Source: Microbacterium aurugineum (GTDB lineage Bacteria; Actinomycetota; Actinomycetes; Actinomycetales; Microbacteriaceae). Taken from it: a DNA stretch of 64,000 nucleotides. The stretch is taken from positions 2,046,001 through 2,110,000 of the forward strand of contig NZ_CP078078.1 of the NCBI RefSeq assembly GCF_023101205.1. Reading direction: 5' to 3'. The position numbers and the translations under genes are program-made. Positions 15,924-23,923 of this stretch are shown one piece after another. The notes below the pieces were generated by a model. That model did not search any database. It had not been told where the DNA came from and saw only the letters and a program-made list of their open reading frames with translations. Position 1 is the stretch's first letter. Each line of letters opens with the position of its first letter.

Positions 15924-17594
15924 TCAGCGTGGTTCGTCGGGTTCGGCAGGAGGCACGGCGTCGAGCGCGGCATCCGTATGCGTCGCGGCGATCGACGCGA
16001 TCCCGTCTCGTACGGAGACATGCACCCTCCCAGCGGCGGAGAGCCGCAGGAACCAGGGGGTGTGCTCCGCGACCGCCGTCGCCGGTTCCGGAAGCGCAGC
16101 CAGGTGCAGGGAGACACCGCGCTGCGCCAGCTCGCGATCAAGGTCTTCGAGGGCGTCGAGCACCGTGATCGTCATGACTTCCTGCTGTCGCAGCCCGAGC
16201 ACGAGCGCGCGGATGGGCTCGCTCTCGCGATCGACGAGCTCGAGCACTCGGCGCTCGTTGACCAGCGCGTTGGCGGTGTAGAGCCCCCGTTCGAGGTCGA
16301 CGCCGAGCACCCCGTCGTTCCTGCCCACCACGCGCACCTTCGGCACGTTCAACTCGCGCAGCACGAGGATCAGGGTGACGACGACTCCGACCGCGACGGC
16401 CGGGAGGAGCCCTGCCGTGAGCCCGAGGACAGCGACGGACAGGGCGACCCAGAAGTCCACCCGACTGATCCGTGCCCACCGCAGCAGCTCGGGGATGTCG
16501 ATGAGACCTGCGACCGCCACGAAGACCATCGCCGCCAGGGTCGCCTCCGGCAACAGACTCAGCACGGGGCCGAGGAACAACGACACGAGGAGGGCGAGCA
16601 CGACCGTCACCACCGTCGCCAGCTGCGACGTGGCGCCCGCACTCCGATTGACGGCGCTCTGCGAGAACCCGCCCGCCGCCGGCATGGTGCCGAAGAACGC
16701 GCCGACCGTGTTCGCCGCCCCGGTCGCGAGAAGCTCCTGGTCGCTGTCGACCTGACGATCGGTCGCCGCGCGGAGACTCCGAGCCACCGCTGCGGACTCG
16801 AGGAAGGCCATGACCGCGATGGCGAGCGCACCCGGGAGCAACACGGGGATCCGTGCGAGGTCGGGGATGCCGGGAACGGGGAGCCCGCTCGGGACGGGCG
16901 CGATCAGGCGGACGCCGAGCTCATCGATGCCCCCGAGCCCGACGAGGAGGATGCCGCCGACCACGACGACGAGTGTTCCGGGGATCTTCGGGGCGACGAG
17001 CTTCAGGACGAGCAGCGCGGCGATCGAGCCGACCGACAGGGCCAGTGTCGGCCAGTTCACGCTGTCGAGAGCGTGCCCGACAGCCGCGAGCGACCGGAAG
17101 AAGCCATGTCCGGAGAAGTCCTCGCTCTGGCCCAGCAGCGTGGGCAGTTGCCCGACGGCGACCGTTGCGCCGACGCCGATCTTGAGCCCCAGCACCGTGG
17201 CGCCGCTGATGTTCTCCACGAGCGACCCGAGTCGACACAACCGAGCGAGGAGAAGGGTCACTCCGACAAGAAGCGTCAGCGTCATGAGGGCGCCGATCGC
17301 GTCATCGGCGCCGGCGGCCACGCCCGCGGTGACGAGAGTCGTCGCGGTGAGAGTCGCGATCGTCGACGTCGTCGAGACGCTCATCGCCCGGCTGCCGCCG
17401 AGGAACGCATAGACGAGCATCGGCAGGATGCACGTGTACAGACCCACTTGGACCGGGAGATCGGCGATCGTCGCGTAGGCCATCGCTTGCGGGATCACGA
17501 CAGCCCCCGCCGACAGTCCAGCGATGACGTCGCGCGCGATCCAGCGGTGCCGGTAGCCGTCGAGCGTGCTGAAGAACCACGACGGTCTTCTCAC
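15924..17594 (-). CDS. SulP-family anion transporter with STAS domain (copy 2)
   Basis: This 556-residue protein has a SulP membrane core (DVIAGLSAGAVVIPQAMAYA near the N terminus, and a GGFSQSAVNRSAGATSQL loop) and a C-terminal STAS domain (about 430-535) with VLGLRQQEVMTITVLDALED. It belongs to a different subgroup from copy 1. The start was placed at the GTG at 17594, preceded by GCAGGTGA; the frame is open further upstream but runs over the promoter and palindrome g. It is convergent with the sulP-GAP operon, leaving only 36 bases between stops. Confidence 0.82.
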   Translation of the reverse strand: MRRPSWFFSTLDGYRHRWIARDVIAGLSAGAVVIPQAMAYATIADLPVQVGLYTCILPMLVYAFLGGSRAMSVSTTSTIATLTATTLVTAGVAAGADDAIGALMTLTLLVGVTLLLARLCRLGSLVENISGATVLGLKIGVGATVAVGQLPTLLGQSEDFSGHGFFRSLAAVGHALDSVNWPTLALSVGSIAALLVLKLVAPKIPGTLVVVVGGILLVGLGGIDELGVRLIAPVPSGLPVPGIPDLARIPVLLPGALAIAVMAFLESAAVARSLRAATDRQVDSDQELLATGAANTVGAFFGTMPAAGGFSQSAVNRSAGATSQLATVVTVVLALLVSLFLGPVLSLLPEATLAAMVFVAVAGLIDIPELLRWARISRVDFWVALSVAVLGLTAGLLPAVAVGVVVTLILVLRELNVPKVRVVGRNDGVLGVDLERGLYTANALVNERRVLELVDRESEPIRALVLGLRQQEVMTITVLDALEDLDRELAQRGVSLHLAALPEPATAVAEHTPWFLRLSAAGRVHVSVRDGIASIAATHTDAALDAVPPAEPDEPR

Positions 17595-17628
17595 TGCGCT
17601 CACCTGCTTCCGGCGGTCCGATGGCCCG

Positions 17629-17682
17629 AGCGTACTGCGACCGACCGTGGTCGACGCGAGGATCCTCACCCGCCGCGGGTGG
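17629..17682 (-). promoter_or_regulatory. GGGTGA palindrome (site g) and -10 TACGCT for sulP copy 2
   Basis: On the minus strand CCACCC (17682-17677), 5-base spacer, GGGTGA (17671-17666). TACGCT (17634-17629) follows after 31 bases. The hexamer 17 bases before the -10 is a poor -35, consistent with activator dependence. Predicted leader about 28 bases. Confidence 0.6.
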
Positions 17683-17718
17683 GGTGGCGTACGGCTCACG
17701 AGGCGGTCCGAGAGATTA

Positions 17719-17755
17719 AGTTGTGCACAACTGACTTGTGTGCAAGCATTACCTT
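17719..17755 (+). promoter_or_regulatory. MarR/OhrR-type operator and promoter
   Basis: AGTTGTGCACAACT (17719-17732) is a perfect 14-bp palindrome. A second, imperfect one, CTTGTGTGCAAG, is at 17735-17746. They occupy the -35 region and spacer of a promoter whose -10 is TACCTT (17750-17755), 6 bases before the ATG. Binding of the encoded MarR protein here would block its own transcription; autoregulation is inferred. Confidence 0.5.
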
Positions 17756-17761
17756 ATGGCC

Positions 17762-18223
17762 ATGACCGATGAAATGGTGTGCTTCTCGCTGTACTCCGCT
17801 GCCCGCGCCACCACTCAGGCGTATCGGGCACTGCTCGCGCCCTGGGGACTCACCTACCCGCAGTACCTCGTGCTCGCGGCGCTGTGGCTCGACGGCGAGC
17901 AGACCATCGGATCGCTCGGCGAGGTGATGCGCCTCGACTCGGGCACGCTCTCGCCACTCGTGCGACGCCTCGAACAGGCCGGTCTCGTGGAGCGATCCCG
18001 CAGCCGGACCGATGAGCGTGTCGTGACGGTGCAGCTCACCGCGAGAGGGAACGAGCTTCGTGCGGAGGTGGCGCCCATTCATGCCGCCGTCGCCGAAGCC
18101 GCCGGTCTCCGCGACGACGATCACCGCCGCGCGCTCATCACCGAGCTGCGGGACATCACCGACCGACTCCAGCGGGTGACCGCCGGCCTCGCCACGTCCG
18201 TCGACACGGACGACCCTCGTTGA
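17762..18223 (+). CDS. MarR-family regulator, OhrR-like
   Basis: This 153-residue winged-helix protein opens with MTDEMVCFSLYSAARATTQA, matching the OhrR pattern in which a cysteine (here residue 7) near the N terminus senses organic peroxides. The following LLAPWGLTYPQYLVLAALW and the wing region TLSPLVRRLEQAGLVERSR..DERVV agree with the family. I chose the ATG 6 bases after TACCTT; another ATG lies 6 bases earlier. No ohr peroxidase gene is adjacent. The downstream quinone oxidoreductase gene, 26 bases after the stop, is the likely co-regulated target. Confidence 0.8.
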   Translation: MTDEMVCFSLYSAARATTQAYRALLAPWGLTYPQYLVLAALWLDGEQTIGSLGEVMRLDSGTLSPLVRRLEQAGLVERSRSRTDERVVTVQLTARGNELRAEVAPIHAAVAEAAGLRDDDHRRALITELRDITDRLQRVTAGLATSVDTDDPR

Positions 18224-18249
18224 ATTCATTCACACAGGAACGGAACCCC

Positions 18250-19227
18250 ATGCGCGCACTCATCCACCAGACGTTCGGTGATCCCGAGCAGGTCCTCCGG
18301 ATCGAAGACCGCCCGCTCCCGGAACCGGGCGCGGGCCAGGTCCGCCTCCGGACGGTGCTCTCCCCCATCCACAACCACGATCTGTGGACGGTCCGCGGCA
18401 CCTACGGCTTCACGCCCGAGCTCCCCGCGGCGTCCGGCACCGAGGCGCTCGGCGTCGTCGACGCGATCGGGGACGGCGTCGACAACCTCGTCGTCGGTCA
18501 GCGGGTCGCCACCGGCGGCACATTCGGCGCCTGGTCGGAGTACTTCCTCGCGAACGCGGCCGGCCTGATCGCGGTTCCCGATTCGCTCTCGGACGAGAGC
18601 GCCGCGCAGCTCGTCTCGATGCCGTTCAGCACGATCGCCCTGCTGCGGTTCCTCGACGTGGAGCCGGGCCAGTGGATCGTGCAGAACGCGGCGAACGGCG
18701 CCGTCGGTCGAATGCTCGCGCAGCTCGGAGCCGCACGAGGCGTCCGCGTCCTCGGCCTCGTCCGCCGTGGAGCAGGAGTCGAGGAGCTGCGGGCGCAGGG
18801 CATCGACGATGTGGTCGCCACCGATCAGGACGACTGGCGCGAGCAGGTCGCGCACATCACCGGTGGAGCACCCATCGTCGCCGGCGTCGACTCGGTCGGC
18901 GGTTCCTCCGCGGGAGACGTCCTCTCGCTTCTCGCCGAAGGAGGCACTCTCGTCGCCTTCGGGGCGATGAACTCTCCGACCATGGAGATCGCTTCCTCCG
19001 ACGTGATCTTCACGCAGGCGACGGTGAAGGGCTTCTGGGGCAGCAAGGTGATCCCGCAGCTCGACCCGAGCGTGCGCGGCGAGCTGTTCGGTGAGCTGAT
19101 CCAGCGGGTCGGCGACGGCAGCCTGACACTTCCCGTGGCGGGAACCTTCGACGCGGGAGACATCCGCGCGGCGGTGCAGGCGAGCAACACCCCGGGGCGC
19201 GTCGGCAAGGTGCTGTTGCGCTTCTGA
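18250..19227 (+). CDS. Zinc-type alcohol dehydrogenase-like NADPH:quinone oxidoreductase
   Basis: This 325-residue medium-chain dehydrogenase/reductase has an N-terminal GroES-like domain (GTEALGVVDAIGDGVDNLVV..RVA) and a Rossmann fold with the nucleotide-binding NAANGAVGRMLAQLGAARG loop near 150-170. Structural zinc cysteines are absent, which points to the quinone oxidoreductase/enoyl reductase (MECR-like) branch. The reaction is probably reduction of quinones or enones with NADPH. The ATG was chosen because AGGAA lies 9 bases upstream. It sits directly behind the OhrR-like regulator, suggesting a role in oxidative or electrophile stress. Confidence 0.8.
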   Translation: MRALIHQTFGDPEQVLRIEDRPLPEPGAGQVRLRTVLSPIHNHDLWTVRGTYGFTPELPAASGTEALGVVDAIGDGVDNLVVGQRVATGGTFGAWSEYFLANAAGLIAVPDSLSDESAAQLVSMPFSTIALLRFLDVEPGQWIVQNAANGAVGRMLAQLGAARGVRVLGLVRRGAGVEELRAQGIDDVVATDQDDWREQVAHITGGAPIVAGVDSVGGSSAGDVLSLLAEGGTLVAFGAMNSPTMEIASSDVIFTQATVKGFWGSKVIPQLDPSVRGELFGELIQRVGDGSLTLPVAGTFDAGDIRAAVQASNTPGRVGKVLLRF

Positions 19228-19283
19228 TCCCGCGATCCGAGGGCGGGGCCGGTGATGTCGGTTCCCCGCGGCAGAGTGTGGCC

Positions 19284-19685
19284 ATGGAGATCACCCTCAT
19301 GCAGCCCGAAGGGCTCGTCGCCAGCCCCGCCTTCAGTCACGTCGCCGTCGTGCCGCCGGGTGCGACCACGATCTACGTCGGTGGCCAGAACGGTGTGGAT
19401 ACGACCGGCGCGGTCGTATCTACGGATGCCGCGGAGCAGTCTCTCCGCGCCGTCGAGAACGCCCGCATCGCCCTCGAGTCGGCGGGCGCTGGACTCGCCG
19501 ACGTCATCAGTTGGACCGTGCTGATCCGTCAGGATGCGGATCTCCGCGCGGCCTACGGCGCCGTCGCGTCGAGGCTCGCCAGAGACGGCGCCCCGCCCCT
19601 GGTCACCGCGGCCCTCGTCGCGGGCCTCGGTGTCCCCGGGGCTCTCATCGAGGTGAGCGCGGTCGCCGCAGTCATCCGCGACTGA
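19284..19685 (+). CDS. RidA/YjgF/Rid-family protein
   Basis: This 133-residue protein fits the RidA fold: TIYVGGQNGVDTTGAVV near the N terminus, QSLRAVENARIALESAGAG in the helix and the LVTAALVAGL...ALIEVSAVAAV end. RidA enzymes deaminate reactive enamine/imine intermediates, using a conserved arginine near the C terminus. That arginine is not evident here (the tail reads IEVSAVAAVIRD), so the protein may belong to another Rid subgroup. The ATG follows CAGAGT by 6 bases. Confidence 0.75.
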   Translation: MEITLMQPEGLVASPAFSHVAVVPPGATTIYVGGQNGVDTTGAVVSTDAAEQSLRAVENARIALESAGAGLADVISWTVLIRQDADLRAAYGAVASRLARDGAPPLVTAALVAGLGVPGALIEVSAVAAVIRD

Positions 19686-19727
19686 CCCGGAGATCCTCGA
19701 TCGGAGCCGCCGTGCCCGGAGGAGGAG

Positions 19728-20804
19728 TCAGATCCTTCCGCGGACCGGCGTGCGCCCGGTGTCGTCCGCGGCATCGGGCATCGTCATCTCCGCGCGCACA
19801 CCGAGAAGACGGACCTCGCGCTCGGCGTCGAGGGTCGCCGCCAGCGCGAGGGCCGCCGCCACGAACTCCTCACGATCCTCGGTCGCACCCGGCAGCTTCC
19901 GACCGAGCGTCTTCGTCTCGAAGGGCGCGTAACGAACCTTCAGATGCACACGCACGACCGGCCTACCCTCGGCGGTGCAGTCATCGAAAGCCTGGACGGC
20001 GAGCTCGCGAACGGCCCGCTCGATCTGGTCCGGTGTCGTGAGGTTCTGCTGGTAGGTCGTCTCCCGGCTGTGGCTGCGAGCGACCCACGGCGTGTCATCG
20101 ACGACGGCAGGCCCCTGACCGGATCCGAGTCCGTGATACCAGACCCCCATCCGCGGGCCGAACTCCTCGACGAGAATCGCCTCCTCGGCGTCCGCGAGTT
20201 CCCGGACGGTCGAGATGCCATGTGCAGCCAGACGCTTCTGCACCTTCGAGCCGACGCCCCAGAGATCACGTGTCGATCTGTCGCCCATGACGTCGAACCA
20301 GTTCGCTTCGGTGAGCCGGAAGACCCCGCGGGGTTTGCCGAACTCCGTCGCGATCTTGGCGCGCACCTTGTTGTCGCCGATGCCGACCGAGCAGTGCAGC
20401 TCCGTCGCCTCACGCACGGCCTCCTGTGCAGCCCGCGCCACGCTCTCGGGGTCGTCCGTACTCACACCGAGGAAGCACTCGTCCCATCCGACGACCTCCA
20501 CCACGACCTCCGGCAGCGCACGAAGCGCAGCCATCACGTCCGCGGAGGCGATCTCGTACGCCTGGTGATCGACCGGGAGGAACACGGCGTCCTCTGGGGC
20601 CTTGCGTGCCGCGATCTTCAGCGGCATCCCCGAGCCGATGCCGAAGGCACGTGCCTCATACGACGCGGTCGACACGACGGCTCGCTCGGTGGGATCCCCC
20701 CGTCCGCCCACGATCACCGGGCGTCCGGCGAGCTCGGGCCGCCGCAGCACCTCGACCGCGGCGATGAACTGATCCATGTCCACGTGCAGCACCCAGTCGG
20801 CCAT
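19728..20804 (-). CDS. dinB: DNA polymerase IV (Y-family)
   Basis: This 358-residue Y-family polymerase has the palm motif HVDMDQFIAAVE (metal-binding Asp at about 9) and fingers RAFGIGSGM. The second catalytic motif is VVGWDECFLGVS, where most homologues have SIDEAY; the Asp-Glu pair is kept. The thumb/HhH region is CSVGIGDNKVRAKIATEFGK through WGVGSKVQKRLAAHGI, and a little-finger domain follows. The C terminus (TGRTPVRGRI) lacks an obvious beta-clamp-binding QLxLF motif. The ATG follows CACACT by 6 bases (leaderless). It is a translesion polymerase; strand and spacing suggest independent transcription. Confidence 0.85.
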   Translation of the reverse strand: MADWVLHVDMDQFIAAVEVLRRPELAGRPVIVGGRGDPTERAVVSTASYEARAFGIGSGMPLKIAARKAPEDAVFLPVDHQAYEIASADVMAALRALPEVVVEVVGWDECFLGVSTDDPESVARAAQEAVREATELHCSVGIGDNKVRAKIATEFGKPRGVFRLTEANWFDVMGDRSTRDLWGVGSKVQKRLAAHGISTVRELADAEEAILVEEFGPRMGVWYHGLGSGQGPAVVDDTPWVARSHSRETTYQQNLTTPDQIERAVRELAVQAFDDCTAEGRPVVRVHLKVRYAPFETKTLGRKLPGATEDREEFVAAALALAATLDAEREVRLLGVRAEMTMPDAADDTGRTPVRGRI

Positions 20805-20867
20805 GACACGAGTGTGCCGGGTGAGAGAGCGTCTGTCACCCCGTTCCCGGGCGACCCCGGGCGCGCG

Positions 20868-21260
20868 TCAGGAGATCGAGACGCCGATCGCAGTCACGAT
20901 CACGGCGAGCAGAGGTAGCGTCCCCTGCATCGTCGCGGCGCGAGCCTTCGTGCGGTCCGCGAGCACCAGGACGAGTGCGGCGGCGAGCATCATGGCCGTG
21001 CCCGCGAACACCAGGGTCAGACCGACCGTCTCGGTTCCCACGATCACGAGACCGATGCCGAGCAACGTCGTCAGCGCCAGGAAGAGGTTGTAGAACCCCT
21101 GGTTGAAGGCGAGCTGCTTCATCGTGACGGCGTCCGCCTCGCTGGCGACGCCGAAGATCTTCCTGGTCTCGGGTTCGGTCCACCTCAGCGACTCGAGCGC
21201 GAAGATGAACACATGGAACGCAGCGGCAGCTGCGGCGAGGACGAGACCGACGATGAGCAT
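20868..21260 (-). CDS. DUF1304 family membrane protein
   Basis: This 130-residue protein has four predicted helices. FHVFIFALESLRWTEPETRKI after helix 1 and AFNQGFYNLFLALTTLLG in helix 2 are the signature of the DUF1304 family (YqjF-like small membrane proteins of unknown function). The ATG follows GAGAAT by 6 bases. No functional context. Confidence 0.75.
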   Translation of the reverse strand: MLIVGLVLAAAAAAFHVFIFALESLRWTEPETRKIFGVASEADAVTMKQLAFNQGFYNLFLALTTLLGIGLVIVGTETVGLTLVFAGTAMMLAAALVLVLADRTKARAATMQGTLPLLAVIVTAIGVSIS

Positions 21261-21318
21261 GGGCTGATTCTCTCGTCCGAGAGCTCACCCAGCAAGCCCG
21301 CGAGGTCTCCGCGCGTGC

Positions 21319-22179
21319 TCAGACCAGGAAGATCGGAAGCAGCCCCGGGTTGTGCGCGTGGACGAGCACTGCGAACACCACGGCGTCGAACAGCAGATGC
21401 ACGGTGACCACGTACGCGAGCGAATGGGTGCGCAGGAAGATGTATCCCTGCAGGAGCGCGAACGGGATCGTGAGCAGCGGACCCCACCCCCGGTACCCCA
21501 GCTCCCACAGGAACGAGACGAACACGACGGCCTGGAGCAGGTTCGCGATCGCGTTCGGGAAATGGCGACGGAGCAGGGCGAACACCGTGCAGATGAAGAA
21601 CAGTTCGTCCCAGATGCCGACGGCGCCCACTCCGACGAAGAGCCGCGCGATGAGGTCGGGAGTGTCGACCACGGGCCAGTTCTGGTAGACGCCGCTCGTG
21701 ATGAAGTAGAAGGGGAGGATCAGCCAGCCGAGGACGAGCACCGCCACCAGCCATCCCCATTGGAGCCTCCCCCATCGACGATGGGTCCGCCACGGGAAAC
21801 TGATCGCACGGTCGCGGTACACGAAACGCGAGATGACGTAGGGCACGGCCACCGCGCCGCCGAGAGCCAGCGTGAACCGCAGCATCGCGAGGTTGTCCAA
21901 CTCGGCGGCCAACGGGATGATGCTGACGATCAGCAGACCGACCGCGATCAGGGAGAGGTCGCGGACGAGCGACGGGGGGCGTTGCTCTCCCCCGCTCACG
22001 ATCCGGCTCTCGGACGGCCGACGGCGTTCGATCACCCAGGCGGCACCGAGGCCCAGAGCGAGCAGCACCCAGCCGAGCCACGGGATCTCCGCCACGAAGA
22101 AGGCAGGAGCTGCGGCGCAGACGAGCCCCGCGGGGACGATACCGGGCCACGTCGCCGCCGCGGTCCGCGCCTCGGTCAT
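21319..22179 (-). CDS. CPBP-family intramembrane metalloprotease-like protein
   Basis: This 286-residue protein has about eight helices. The CPBP (Rce1/CAAX-like) motifs are recognisable: IWDELFFICTVFALLRR corresponds to EExxxR, FVSFLWELGY to the second motif and HLLFDAVVF to the HxxxD/N motif. The first glutamate of EExxxR is aspartate and the arginine is displaced, so catalytic activity is uncertain. Its start overlaps the end of trmB by four bases, so it is co-transcribed with trmB. Confidence 0.7.
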   Translation of the reverse strand: MTEARTAAATWPGIVPAGLVCAAAPAFFVAEIPWLGWVLLALGLGAAWVIERRRPSESRIVSGGEQRPPSLVRDLSLIAVGLLIVSIIPLAAELDNLAMLRFTLALGGAVAVPYVISRFVYRDRAISFPWRTHRRWGRLQWGWLVAVLVLGWLILPFYFITSGVYQNWPVVDTPDLIARLFVGVGAVGIWDELFFICTVFALLRRHFPNAIANLLQAVVFVSFLWELGYRGWGPLLTIPFALLQGYIFLRTHSLAYVVTVHLLFDAVVFAVLVHAHNPGLLPIFLV

Positions 22180-22901
22180 GGGCGGGTCCGGCGCCGGTAG
22201 ACGAGATCGCGGATATCGCGCCCTTTGGCGATGCCTTTGCGCTCGAAGGCGGTCATGACGCGACCGTCGAAACGCTCGGCCCACTCGCCGTCGAACGCGC
22301 GCTCGAACAGGGGTTCGGCATCGAGCACCTCGCGCATCTGCAGCGCGTAGTCCTCCCAGTCGGTCGCAAGCCGCAGCAGGCCGCCATCACGCAGCGCTCT
22401 CGCCGCGGTGTCACCGAAGCCCGGCCGCACGAGCCGACGCTTGGTGTGCCGCTTCTTGTGCCAGGGGTCAGGGAAGAAGATCCACACCTCTCGTGCCGCC
22501 CCCTCGGGCAGGTACGACGACAGCACCTCGGGCGCGTTCGCCTCGACGACACGGAGATTGCGTGCGCCCTCACGGTCGGCATCGAGCATGGTCCGGGCGA
22601 GCCCCGCGCGGAACACCTCGACGGCGAGGAAGTCATCCTGCGGGCGCGACGACGCCGCCGCGACGATCGCGTGCCCTTGCCCTGAGCCGATCTCGACGTA
22701 GAGGTCGGAGTCGCGACCGTACTCCACCGCAGGATCGAGACGCGCCTCCGGGTGCACCGAGGTCCAGGCGACGTCGCGCGGGACGTCGAGCAGGTAGTGC
22801 GGGCCGAGCTCGGTGAAGGCGCGCTCCTGCGCCTCGGACATCCGACCGCTGCGGCGTACGAACGACACCGGTTCGTCTCGGAAGGTACGGGGTTCGGGCA
22901 T
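22176..22901 (-). CDS. trmB: tRNA (guanine-N7)-methyltransferase
   Basis: This 241-residue SAM-dependent methyltransferase has YVEIGSGQGHAIVAAA (SAM motif I) near 68-83, then FLAVEVFRAGLA and the TrmB signature VWIFFPDPWHKKRHTKRRLV near 142-161. C-terminal RLATDWEDYALQM is also typical. It methylates G46 in the variable loop of tRNAs. The ATG follows TACCCT by 6 bases (leaderless). The CPBP gene overlaps its end. Confidence 0.92.
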   Translation of the reverse strand: MPEPRTFRDEPVSFVRRSGRMSEAQERAFTELGPHYLLDVPRDVAWTSVHPEARLDPAVEYGRDSDLYVEIGSGQGHAIVAAASSRPQDDFLAVEVFRAGLARTMLDADREGARNLRVVEANAPEVLSSYLPEGAAREVWIFFPDPWHKKRHTKRRLVRPGFGDTAARALRDGGLLRLATDWEDYALQMREVLDAEPLFERAFDGEWAERFDGRVMTAFERKGIAKGRDIRDLVYRRRTRP

Positions 22902-22957
22902 GATTCCAGGGTAGTCGCCGTGCCCGGGTCCGCCGGCGCACGCGGACCGCACCTCTG

Positions 22958-23797
22958 TCACTCTGCGGGAGCGGTGACGAAGTCGATGAGTTCCTCCACA
23001 CGACCGAGCAGCGCGGGCTCCAGATCCCGATACGTGGTGACCTTGGAGAGGATGTACTGCCACGCGCGTCCGGTGTCGCCTGGCGCCTCGTACGGCCAGC
23101 CGAGAGCGCGGCAGATCCCCGTCTTCCAATCGGTGCCGCGCGGGATCTCCGGCCACTTCGCGATACCGAGGGCACGCGGTGTCACGCACTGCCAGACATC
23201 GACGAAGGGATGCCCGACGATCCGGAGGTGCCGCCCGTGCGGGCCGCGCGCGATCGCCTCGGCGACCCTGGTCTCCTTCGATCCCGGCACGAGGTGGTCG
23301 ACCAGCACGCCATAGCGTCGCGTCGCCGTCGGCGGCTCGGCGGCGAGCAGATCGTCGAGGAGGTCGATTCCCTGGAGGAACTCGACGGCGACGCCCTCGA
23401 CGCGCAGGTCTGCGCCCCAGACCTTCTCGACCAGTTCAGCGTCATGCTTGCCTTCGACGAGGATGCGACTGGGCAAGGCGACACGCGCCCGCTGATCGGC
23501 GACCGCGAAGGAGCCGGACGCGGTCCGGCGGCGGCCCTGTGCGGGGGTGGACGGACTGATGAGCCGCACGGGGGCACCGTCGATCAGGAAACCTCCGCCG
23601 AGCGGGAAGAGCCTCCGGCGTCCGCGTCGGTCCTCCAATTCGACGTTTCCCGCCTGCACGCGTGTCACGGCGCCACAGAACCCGTCATCGGCGACCTCGA
23701 CGACCAGATCGGCCTCCGCCGCGACCTGTGGCACCTGCTTCGCGCCGCGGTCGCGCCAGCCGGTCGCCAGCACATCCGAACCGTACATGTCGTCCAT
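22958..23797 (-). CDS. DUF3097 family protein
   Basis: This 279-residue actinobacteria-specific protein matches DUF3097. Recognisable stretches are the N-terminal MYGSDVLATGWRDRGAK, an SH3-like N-terminal region, RILVEGKHDAELVEKVWG and GHPFVDVWQCVTPRALGI. VEGKHD followed by DHLVPGSKE resembles a TOPRIM-like nucleotide-handling core. Function is not established. The ATG follows TACGCT by 7 bases; a second ATG four codons in is an alternative. Confidence 0.75.
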   Translation of the reverse strand: MDDMYGSDVLATGWRDRGAKQVPQVAAEADLVVEVADDGFCGAVTRVQAGNVELEDRRGRRRLFPLGGGFLIDGAPVRLISPSTPAQGRRRTASGSFAVADQRARVALPSRILVEGKHDAELVEKVWGADLRVEGVAVEFLQGIDLLDDLLAAEPPTATRRYGVLVDHLVPGSKETRVAEAIARGPHGRHLRIVGHPFVDVWQCVTPRALGIAKWPEIPRGTDWKTGICRALGWPYEAPGDTGRAWQYILSKVTTYRDLEPALLGRVEELIDFVTAPAE

Positions 23798-23887
23798 GCC
23801 TTCCAGCGTATGTGCCTCCGCTGACGGCGAACGGCGAACCGCTCTCCAGTGCTGTCGCGTGTCGTAGTCAGTGCATAGACTCGACGC

Positions 23888-23923
23888 ATGGGGCTCGGCT
23901 GCCGGTCGGAGGGAACACGATGA
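23888..23923 (+). CDS. Leaderless 11-codon upstream ORF overlapping the TPM gene start
   Basis: TAGACT (23876-23881) is followed after 6 bases by an ATG that opens an 11-codon ORF (MGLGCRSEGTR). Its TGA overlaps the start codon of the TPM-domain gene as ATGA. The GGAGGGAA Shine-Dalgarno sequence of the main gene lies inside it. The architecture is the same as upstream of mscS. The peptide holds one cysteine; a regulatory role is speculative. Confidence 0.4.
   Translation: MGLGCRSEGTR

Noticed and set aside
15884..15927. CTGACCG ... CGGTCAG as terminator between the convergent GAP and SulP genes
   Set aside because: The 7-bp arms are 30 bases apart and include both stop codons; too weak to call.
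20819..20841. GGGTGA ... TCACCC between dinB and DUF1304
   Set aside because: The halves are in the opposite order with 11 bases between them and no -10 at the expected distance, so it is not the regional palindrome.
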